Of a stretch of 13,472 bases of DNA, positions 1 through 6,340 are shown piece after piece. Under the pieces are notes generated by a model. It was not told the DNA's origin and made no database searches. It worked only from the letters and a program-made list of their open reading frames with translations. The stretch covers positions 1 through 13,472 of the forward strand of contig CAYWKS010000047.1 in NCBI GenBank assembly GCA_964458935.1. Reading direction: 5' to 3'. A program made the position numbers and the translations under genes. This DNA is from CAYWKS01 sp964458935. GTDB taxonomy: Bacteria > Planctomycetota > Phycisphaerae > Phycisphaerales > Zrk34. Numbering within the stretch: the first letter of the stretch is position 1; each line of letters starts with the position of its first letter.

Positions 1-37
1 GCGTGGCAAGGGGCGCGGGTGTGATGGGCTGGGCGGG

Positions 38-511
<474 letters not shown>

Positions 512-545
512 CACAATCGCCTCGCGGAATCTGAGTCACGGCGTC

Positions 546-803
546 TCAGTCCGACGCGACGACGTACAGGCGGCGGCCCTCTTCGTGCAGGGCCTCGAGC
601 CGACGCAGCGCCCCGCGCAGGCGGCGCAACTGATCTTCACGTCCCTCGGACATCTGCCGCAGTCGCTCGATGCGATCGGCGATCTGGTCCGCCTCGGCCT
701 TGAGCCTCTGGATGTGCTCGGCCAGTTCCGAGCGGCTCATGCGCTTCATCTTGGCAAGAGCCGGGGAAGGCCGGCCCATGAACTTAGGTCCACTCGATGA
801 CAT
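546..803 (-). CDS. small coiled-coil protein of unknown function
   Basis: I do not recognise a family. The 85-residue product is basic and very rich in Arg, Glu and Leu. From about residue 24 to 78 it shows heptad-like spacing of Leu/Ile (LAEHIQRLKAEADQIADRI and the RLRQ/RLRGALRRLEAL stretch), which predicts one long helix or coiled coil. There is no signal peptide, membrane segment or cysteine. The frame is open and lies between pcm and dut on the same strand, with only about 30 bases to dut, which supports a real gene. The start is uncertain. The ATG at 803 has AAGG only 3 bases upstream, closer than ideal; a second in-frame ATG at 779 would drop eight residues. A structural or protein-binding role is possible, but nothing in the sequence shows it. 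Confidence 0.6.
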   Translation of the reverse strand: MSSSGPKFMGRPSPALAKMKRMSRSELAEHIQRLKAEADQIADRIERLRQMSEGREDQLRRLRGALRRLEALHEEGRRLYVVASD

Positions 804-1021
804 GTTCCTTCACCCGCTTGAATGTGGTTCTTCCCGATCCTGCGAGCTGTCTGCGGCGATGGCATGAACCACGCCGCCCTCAAGGTCTGATACTGCATGT
901 TATGGCCCGAAAAGGCACCCGAGCTACCACTTGCCGAAGTGTGACAGGAACCATCGCGCCCGTCAAGACATTTGGCCCGGTGCCCGGTGCGGTGTGGGCG
1001 TGCGATGCACGTGTCGGGCCT

Positions 1022-1060
1022 GCCCCGCCGCCGGTATCCTGCCGGCCTCGGCGGCGGGGC
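1022..1060 (-). terminator. strong GC hairpin after pcm, probable transcription terminator
   Basis: A perfect 12-bp inverted repeat (GCCCCGCCGCCG at 1022-1033 and its complement at 1049-1060) encloses a 15-base loop. It begins 10 bases past the pcm stop codon. No T-run follows on the minus strand, so it is not a textbook intrinsic terminator; it could act with Rho or as an mRNA-end stabiliser. It separates pcm from the coiled-coil/dut pair. Confidence 0.55.
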
Positions 1061-1070
1061 TGAATGGCGT

Positions 1071-1769
1071 TCAATCCGGCCAGCCCGCCCGCCCGATCAG
1101 GGGCACGAAGCGGCAGGCCAGTCCCCGCCGGCGGTGCACCCGCTCGCCCTCTCGCCCGATGCGGTACAGTCGCTGGGCCGCGCGATGGCCCAGCGGGATG
1201 ACCATGCAACCGCCGTCGGCCAACTGGTCGACGAGCGGGCGGGGCGCCTCGGGCGCCGCCGCGGTCACGAGGACCCGCGCGTACGGCGCGGCGTCGGGCC
1301 GGCCCAGCGAGCCGTCGCCGACATGCACGCGGACGTTGTCCACGCCCAGTCGCGCGAGGTTGTCGCGGGCGAGGTCGGCCAGCTCGGCGTCGCGCTCGAT
1401 CGTCTCGACCTGCGTCGCCAGCCGCGCCAGGATCATCGTCTGGTATCCGCAGCCCGTGCCGATCTCCAGCACGCGATCGGTCGGCTCGGGGCCGAGCCAC
1501 TCGGTCATTCGGGCGACCATGTAGGGCTGGCTGATGGTCTGGCCGTGCCGCGTGGGCAGGGGGGCGTCGTCGTAGGCGTAGCGGCGCTGGGCCGGGTCAA
1601 CGAACAGGTGCCGCGGCACGCAGCGCATCTGTTCGAGCACGCGGCGGTCGCGGATGCCGCGGCCGATCAGTTGGCGCTCGACCATGCGCTGGGCGGCGTA
1701 GCCGTACCGCCCCTCATCGGCGAGGAGGACGCCGAGGGGCGCGTCGTCGGCCTGGCGGGGGTGGAACAT
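1071..1769 (-). CDS. pcm: protein-L-isoaspartate O-methyltransferase
   Basis: The enzyme transfers a methyl group from S-adenosylmethionine to the carboxyl of L-isoaspartyl residues in damaged proteins, starting their repair. The 232-residue product has the family marks in order: MVERQL at 29-34, TISQPYMVARMTE (78-90), the SAM-binding motif I VLEIGTGCGYQT (100-111), an acidic ribose-binding end in VETIERD (121-127), VGDGSLG (150-156) and the C-terminal PLVDQLADGGCMVIPLG (178-194). These match Pcm rather than a general methyltransferase. The frame stays open upstream to 1901, but the ATG at 1769 fits best: AGGA sits 6 bases before it and the product then has the usual length. The bases around this binding site form a perfect palindrome (GCAGG-T-CCTGC, 1771-1781), which may be chance. 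It is divergent from lepB. Confidence 0.93.
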   Translation of the reverse strand: MFHPRQADDAPLGVLLADEGRYGYAAQRMVERQLIGRGIRDRRVLEQMRCVPRHLFVDPAQRRYAYDDAPLPTRHGQTISQPYMVARMTEWLGPEPTDRVLEIGTGCGYQTMILARLATQVETIERDAELADLARDNLARLGVDNVRVHVGDGSLGRPDAAPYARVLVTAAAPEAPRPLVDQLADGGCMVIPLGHRAAQRLYRIGREGERVHRRRGLACRFVPLIGRAGWPD

Positions 1770-1826
1770 CGCAGGTCCTGCCAGAGTGTATGGCCCGCGG
1801 GTCGATGCAGCGACCGATCGTGCCGC

Positions 1827-1832
1827 TACAAT
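1827..1832 (+). promoter_or_regulatory. candidate -10 element for lepB
   Basis: TACAAT matches the sigma-70 -10 consensus at five of six bases and lies 45 bases before the chosen lepB start, in the gap between divergent pcm and lepB. The -35 side is weak (TCGATG at 1802-1807, spacer 19), so this is a tentative call. Confidence 0.3.
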
Positions 1833-1876
1833 GGCCGGCCCGCGTCCATGCCATTGACCCGAACGCCGCCACAGCC

Positions 1877-3574
1877 ATGAATCAGCAGCAGCCGACAACA
1901 CCGACGCCGACCGCGACCGACAGCTCCATTAAAGAGACGATCGAGTCGGTCATCATCGCGTTCATCCTGGCGTTCGTGTTCCGGGCGTTCGTGGTGGAGG
2001 CGTTCGTGATCCCGACGGGTTCGATGGCGCCGACGCTGCTGGGCCAGCACGTGGACATGCGTTGCCCGATGTGCGGTCACGAGTTTGTGAGCGGGCCGCG
2101 CGACTACCGGGGGGCGGTCGTGGACGGCCGGACCGAGCGTGTGGCTGCCCCGTACCAGGGCCACCAACCCGCCGGGGATGGGCGGAGCGTCCCGCCGCTG
2201 GAGATCGACTGTCCGATGTGCGGCTATCCGGTGACCGAGCAACTGGTGCATACGAAGGCGGGCGACCGCATCCTGGTGCTCAAGTACATCTACGGGGTGA
2301 CCGAACCGCGGCGTTGGGACGTGGTGGTCTTCCGCAACCCCGAGCAGCCGACGATCAACTACATCAAGCGGCTGATCGGTCTGCCGAACGAGTCGCTGCA
2401 GATCGTGCGCGGCAACGTCTACACGCGGCCGCTGGACCCGGCGACCGACGAGCCGGTCGGGCCATGGCGCGTCCAGCGCAAGCCCCCGCGCGTGCAGCGG
2501 GCCGTCTGGCAGCCGGTCTACCACGGCCGGTTCGTGCCGCTGGACGCGGCGACCCGGCCGTGGACCAGCCCGTGGACGCCGGTCGGCAGCGCCTGGTCGG
2601 TCGAGGGGCACGGCCGGGCGTACCGATACGCCGGCGATGGCAGCAGCGGCGATATCGCGGCCGGCGCGGACCTGCGCTTCGACTTCGGTGTCGACCCGCG
2701 CCAGGGCATGGACTTCTATGCGTACAACGTGCTGCCGGAGATCGGGCAGGGCGCTCGGCCCCGGCCCGGCCGGCCGCTGGGCGCCGACCGGTTCGTCGAG
2801 GACCTGCGCATCGCGGCCAGCGTGCATCCGGACAGCCTGACCACGGTGCAACTGGACCTGACCAGCGACCTGGTGCATGCCCGTGCAACGGTCGGCACGG
2901 ACGGGGTGGCCACCATCGCCCTGGGCAAGCCTCATGCCGAGTCGACGCTCGTCGAGGTCGCGCGTGCGGCGAAGGTGAGCTGGTCGGCGGGCGAGTCGGC
3001 GCGGGTTGAACTCTGGCATGCCGATCATGCGGTGACGCTGTGGGTGAACGATGAGCCGGTCGCGCGGCATGAGATCGAGTTGGCCAAGCCCGGCGAGACG
3101 GGCGGCGGGCCGATCACGCTGACGATGGAGCGGTTGCTGCAAGTGGGCACGCCGGGCAGCCTGCCGCAGGCGTCGATTCGTCTGGCCGGCGGGGCGGCGC
3201 GACTGACGCGCGTGAACCTCGACCGGGACCTGTTCTACACCGACCCGGGGATCACCGGCTCGCTGGGTGTGCCGGGCAAACCCGCGCAAATCGGCTCCGA
3301 CGAGTTCTTCTGCCTCGGCGACAACAGCCCGCAATCCAAGGACAGCCGCCGCTGGGAGAGCGTCGACCCGTGGATCACCTACCACACGCGGCTGGGACAC
3401 ACGCATGCCGGACGGACGGGCGGGTCGGAGCTGGACGGCGTGGCACCGGGCTACGTGCCGCGGAAGCTGATGATCGGCCGGGCGTTCTTCGTGTACTTTC
3501 CGGCGCCGATGGGCCTGACACCTCAGTCGTTTCCGGTGGTGGTGAACTTCGGAGATTTGCGGTTCATTGACTAA
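1877..3574 (+). CDS. lepB: signal peptidase I with Cys4 motif and large insertion
   Basis: This is a membrane serine protease of family S26 that cleaves signal peptides from exported proteins. In the 565-residue product one hydrophobic segment (about 22-44) leads directly into box B, IPTGSMAPTL, with catalytic Ser49. The general base is Lys164 in NYIKRLIGLP (box D). Box E is GDNSPQSKDSRRW at 481-493. Two features are unusual. A pair of CPMCG motifs (Cys63/66 and Cys112/115) between boxes B and C looks like a zinc ribbon. About 265 residues (roughly 190-455) are inserted between boxes D and E; part of this (about 240-445) has beta-rich texture and a VELWHADHAVTLWVND stretch (377-392) like concanavalin/LamG-type folds. 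Usual length is about 200-320 residues. The frame is open from 1790, but the ATG at 1877 gives the normal short cytoplasmic tail. No clear ribosome binding site precedes it. All catalytic residues are present, so activity is expected. Confidence 0.93.
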   Translation: MNQQQPTTPTPTATDSSIKETIESVIIAFILAFVFRAFVVEAFVIPTGSMAPTLLGQHVDMRCPMCGHEFVSGPRDYRGAVVDGRTERVAAPYQGHQPAGDGRSVPPLEIDCPMCGYPVTEQLVHTKAGDRILVLKYIYGVTEPRRWDVVVFRNPEQPTINYIKRLIGLPNESLQIVRGNVYTRPLDPATDEPVGPWRVQRKPPRVQRAVWQPVYHGRFVPLDAATRPWTSPWTPVGSAWSVEGHGRAYRYAGDGSSGDIAAGADLRFDFGVDPRQGMDFYAYNVLPEIGQGARPRPGRPLGADRFVEDLRIAASVHPDSLTTVQLDLTSDLVHARATVGTDGVATIALGKPHAESTLVEVARAAKVSWSAGESARVELWHADHAVTLWVNDEPVARHEIELAKPGETGGGPITLTMERLLQVGTPGSLPQASIRLAGGAARLTRVNLDRDLFYTDPGITGSLGVPGKPAQIGSDEFFCLGDNSPQSKDSRRWESVDPWITYHTRLGHTHAGRTGGSELDGVAPGYVPRKLMIGRAFFVYFPAPMGLTPQSFPVVVNFGDLRFID

Positions 3575-3811
3575 CCGAGGCGAGGTTTTCGGCGGCTTAT
3601 CCACATGGAGGCCCCTGTAATTGCTTCATATGGCGAAAATTAAGGGTTCCTGTCTGATATTTGGGCAAGCCGGTCTGCCGCCAGGAAGTTCCGACGCCCC
3701 ACAGAGCCGCCTATTAGCAGCATTTCGCGGTGATTATGGAGCGTTGTTATGGGAATTGGTCTAAGGCGTGCCGAATGTGTATGTTAAGCGACAATCAAGC
3801 CTTGGTTAGTC

Positions 3812-3857
3812 GGGGCGCTCGAACCATGCATCCTGTCAGGCAGGATGAGCCAGCCCC
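3812..3857 (+). ncRNA. candidate structured RNA element
   Basis: A composite stem can be drawn. GGGGC (3812-3816) pairs with GCCCC (3853-3857). GCT (3817-3819) pairs with AGC (3848-3850), with CA bulged at 3851-3852. After a 9-base bulge (3820-3828), CATCCTG (3829-3835) pairs with CAGGATG (3841-3847) around the 5-base loop TCAGG. That is 15 perfect pairs in 46 bases within an intergenic region. I match it to no known RNA family. The strand is undetermined because the stem is nearly symmetric; plus is given because the flanking genes are plus. It could be a riboregulator, a terminator without a T-run, or chance. Confidence 0.3.
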
Positions 3858-3935
3858 TTGGCGTATGCACACTTTTTCCACATCAAGGCCCTTCAAGCGG
3901 CGATCTCGATTCTGGCTACCTCGGGCGTCGGACGA

Positions 3936-3941
3936 TATCAT
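3936..3941 (+). promoter_or_regulatory. candidate -10 element for nuoH
   Basis: TATCAT matches the -10 consensus at five of six bases, 42 bases before the nuoH start codon. The upstream hexamer at the right distance is a poor -35 match, so confidence is low. Confidence 0.25.
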
Positions 3942-3983
3942 GCCCGGCTCGCCTGAAGTATCGCCCAGCCCGGATTTGCACCG

Positions 3984-5237
3984 ATGACCATTCCCGCACA
4001 GATGTTCGTGTCGATGATGACCGGCGTGGCGATCATTCACGTGATCCTGCTGGGCACGGCGTACCTGATCCTGCTGGAAAGGCGGCTGGCGGCGTTCGTG
4101 CAGGATCGGCTCGGGCCCAACCGCTGCGGGCTGACCTTCGGGCTCGTCGGCGACAACTCCAAGCGGCGGCACTGGGGGCTGGGCCAGCCCATCGCCGACG
4201 GCCTGAAGTTCCTCGTCAAGGAAGACTACAACCCGCGGAACGTCGACCGGGCGCTGTTCTACCTCTCACCGGCGCTGGCGGCGATCCCCGCGATGATCGG
4301 CTGGGCGGTGATCCCCTGGGGTGACGCCGTCGACGTGCCGACCTTCAGCTACCTGTGGGGCCTGATCACCGTCGAGGGCGGCCGGGCCGTGGTTGCCGCC
4401 GCCGATCTCAACGTCGGCGTCATCTACATCCTCGCGATCGGGTCGCTGGCGGTGTACGGCCTGGTCGTCGGGGCCTGGTCGAGCAACAACAAGTACGCGT
4501 TCTTCGGCGGGCTGCGGGGCACCGCCCAGATGCTCAGCTACGAGATCCCGATGGGCATCTGCGTGTTGTGCGTGCTCCTGCTGGCCGGCAGCAGCCGCGC
4601 CTGGGACATCAGCGTCGTCCAGACCGACGGCGTATGGTTCCTCTTGCAGCAGCCGCTGGTCGCGGTGCTGTTCTTCACGTGCGTGCTGGCCGAGTGCAAC
4701 CGGGCGCCGTTCGACCTGCCCGAGGCCGAGAGTGAACTGGTCGGCGGGTATCACACCGAGTACTCGTCCATGAAGTTCGCGCTGTACTTCCTCGGCGAGT
4801 ACATGCACATGATCACCGGGTCGGCGTTCTTCGTGCTGCTGTTCCTGGGCGGGTGGCACCTGCCGTTCATGGGCACGATCTTCGAGGCGATCGGGGTCAG
4901 CGAGACGGGGCTGTTGTCGGTGCTGGTCAAGTCCGGCGTGTTCCTGCTGAAGGTGCTGGCGCTGCTGTTCGTGATGATGTGGATCCGCTGGACGCTGCCG
5001 CGGTTCCGGTTCGATCAGCTCATGCGGCTGGCGTGGCGTTCGATGATCCCGATCTCGCTGGCGTTGCTGCTGGCGACGGGCGTGTTCGTGTACCTGGGCT
5101 GGGAGCCGTGGACGTGGGCGGCGAACCTGGCGATCTTCTTCGGGACGCTGGCGGTGGCGCCGCTGGTCCCGAAGGGCAAGCCGCTCAATCGCCGCGTGCC
5201 GCTGGCCGGCTCGCGCTTCAGCCCCGCGGCCGAGTGA
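3984..5237 (+). CDS. nuoH: NADH-quinone oxidoreductase subunit H (Complex I membrane subunit)
   Basis: NuoH joins the hydrophilic arm of Complex I to the proton-pumping membrane arm and forms much of the quinone chamber. The 417-residue product is strongly hydrophobic, with about eight or nine predicted membrane helices. It carries the family signatures ERRLAAFVQDRLGPNR (32-47), GQPIADGLKFLVKED (67-81), the acidic quinone-site loop AECNRAPFDLPEAESELVGG (236-255) followed by YHTEYSSMKFALYFLGEY (256-273), and RWTLPRFRFDQLM (335-347). Compared with the usual form, about 15 residues are inserted between GPNR and QPIADG (about 51-66, containing GDNSKRRHWG). The C-terminal tail after the last helix is hydrophilic. 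Start at ATG 3984 fits the N-terminal helix; only a weak GGA lies 9 bases upstream. No other nuo gene is adjacent: lepB precedes it and the opposing neuC follows after 16 bases. Confidence 0.95.
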   Translation: MTIPAQMFVSMMTGVAIIHVILLGTAYLILLERRLAAFVQDRLGPNRCGLTFGLVGDNSKRRHWGLGQPIADGLKFLVKEDYNPRNVDRALFYLSPALAAIPAMIGWAVIPWGDAVDVPTFSYLWGLITVEGGRAVVAAADLNVGVIYILAIGSLAVYGLVVGAWSSNNKYAFFGGLRGTAQMLSYEIPMGICVLCVLLLAGSSRAWDISVVQTDGVWFLLQQPLVAVLFFTCVLAECNRAPFDLPEAESELVGGYHTEYSSMKFALYFLGEYMHMITGSAFFVLLFLGGWHLPFMGTIFEAIGVSETGLLSVLVKSGVFLLKVLALLFVMMWIRWTLPRFRFDQLMRLAWRSMIPISLALLLATGVFVYLGWEPWTWAANLAIFFGTLAVAPLVPKGKPLNRRVPLAGSRFSPAAE

Positions 5238-5253
5238 ACCCGCCAGCTCCCGA

Positions 5254-6339
5254 TCAATAGCTGTTCCGCTTGCGGATCGCGACCTTGTCGAGGTCGATCG
5301 TGGCGAGCACCTCGGCGATCCGCTCGCCGGTGCGGCCGCCGCCGTACGGATGCCGCAGCCGCCGCAGGTCCAGTTGCATCGCCTTGTCCAGCGCCGCCTT
5401 GACGCCCGCGGTGCCATAGTCGCAGTCGACGACGTTGGCGCAGCGTTCGCGGCCGGCCTGGCGTGGGCCGACGTTCACGCACGCGGTCTTGAGGATCGCC
5501 GCCTCGATCAACCCGGCGGAACTGTTGCCGACGATCGCCCGCGCCCCGGCGAGCAACCGCACGAACCGTTGCCGCGGTACGTGGTCGACCGGATCGGCGC
5601 CGGCCCGGTCAATGGCGGCGCGGATCCCCGCCGAGCCCGGATCGTCGTTGGGCAGCAGGACCATGACCTCGTCGCCATCGCCGACGGCGCGGAGCGTCTG
5701 GCTCATCCACAGCTGCTCCTGCTTGTCGGGTGCGCCGACCGGATGCTGGGCGACGATGATCCGCGGCGCGTCGGCGGCGGGCTGGATGCGGCGCAACCCA
5801 TCGGCGGCGGGCGAGCCGACGTCGTACACCAGCGCGTTGGGCTCGCCCATGCGGATCAGGCGGGAGCGGCTGCGCGGGGTGGCGGCGAAGTGAAGGTGCG
5901 CCAGCTTGCTGATCGCGTGGCGCATGGCCTCGTCGGCTACGCCCTCGGCGCGGTCGCCGCCGTGGATGTGGGCCAGGCGGTATCCGCCGACGCTGCACGC
6001 CATCGCCGCGGCGAGCGGCTCGATGCGATCGCCCAGCACCAGCGTCACGTCGGGGTGGGCCTCGGCCAGCGCCTTGCCCAGGCCCTGCACGCCGCGGGCG
6101 AGCGCCTGGACGTCGGCGTCGCGGCCGACCTCGCCGGTCTTCTGCATAGCGACCCGCGCGGCGAGGGTGAAACCGGCCGCCTCGATGTCGCGCCACGTCT
6201 TGCGCGTCAGGTGAAGGCCCGCCGCGATCGTGTGCAGCGACAGCCGGTGATCGGCGTTGATGGCGCTCATGACCGGCTCGAGCAGGCCGAACTCTGCCCG
6301 GCTGCCGGTGACGACCGCGATGGTGCGTTGGCGTGCCAT
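5254..6339 (-). CDS. neuC: UDP-N-acetylglucosamine 2-epimerase (hydrolysing), NeuC/LegG type
   Basis: Enzymes of this type convert UDP-GlcNAc to ManNAc plus UDP (NeuC), or the 2,4-diacetamido analogue (LegG), as the first committed step to sialic or legionaminic acid. The 361-residue product has the GT-B-like epimerase fold marks: VVTGSRAEFGLLEPV (9-23), VTLVLGDRIEPLAAA (98-112), HIHGGDRAEGVADEAMRHAI (124-143), GNSSAGLIEA (271-280), NVGPRQAGRERCANV (289-303) and GGGRTGERI (333-341). The HIHGG..EG..DE segment is typical of NeuC/LegG rather than the non-hydrolysing WecB. The frame is open further upstream, but the ATG at 6339 starts one base after the neuA-neuB stop and has GGAG 10 bases before it. 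It is last in the operon. Which sugar it uses cannot be read from sequence alone. Confidence 0.9.
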   Translation of the reverse strand: MARQRTIAVVTGSRAEFGLLEPVMSAINADHRLSLHTIAAGLHLTRKTWRDIEAAGFTLAARVAMQKTGEVGRDADVQALARGVQGLGKALAEAHPDVTLVLGDRIEPLAAAMACSVGGYRLAHIHGGDRAEGVADEAMRHAISKLAHLHFAATPRSRSRLIRMGEPNALVYDVGSPAADGLRRIQPAADAPRIIVAQHPVGAPDKQEQLWMSQTLRAVGDGDEVMVLLPNDDPGSAGIRAAIDRAGADPVDHVPRQRFVRLLAGARAIVGNSSAGLIEAAILKTACVNVGPRQAGRERCANVVDCDYGTAGVKAALDKAMQLDLRRLRHPYGGGRTGERIAEVLATIDLDKVAIRKRNSY

Positions 6340-6340
6340 G

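Larger units (their letters stand above)
3575..3983. other. 409-bp AT-richer intergenic region between lepB and nuoH
   Basis: I find no convincing gene here. G+C falls to about 55% (hand count, 3601-3960), clearly below the flanking genes. It contains a perfect DnaA-box consensus TTATCCACA at 3597-3605 and a one-mismatch copy TTTTCCACA at 3874-3882. There is a near-palindrome AATCAAG-C-CTTGGTT at 3793-3807, a short interrupted stem (CCCT/AATT with AATT/AGGG, 3613-3646) and a better folded element at 3812-3857, listed separately. A plausible nuoH promoter lies near its right end. It could hold a small RNA, a regulatory leader or simply a long promoter region. Confidence 0.6.

Noticed and set aside
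1785..1790. TACACT as a -10 element for pcm on the minus strand
   Set aside because: It lies only 15 bases from the start codon, so transcription would begin at or after the ribosome binding site, and no -35 partner is visible.
1826..3604. Open frame of 592 codons on the minus strand opposite lepB
   Set aside because: The plus-strand frame has every signal peptidase motif; the antisense product is Arg/His/Pro-rich with no recognisable domain.
3817..3860. Possible tRNA, from a T-arm-like GCTCGAACC
   Set aside because: No acceptor stem, anticodon arm or D-arm can be drawn around it on either strand.
3730..3987. 85-codon frame in the lepB-nuoH gap, ending in an ATGA overlap with nuoH
   Set aside because: The overlap is attractive, but the start would be GTG without a ribosome binding site, third codon positions lack the strong G/C bias of neighbours, and the product is an odd Met/Cys/Trp/Arg-rich sequence.
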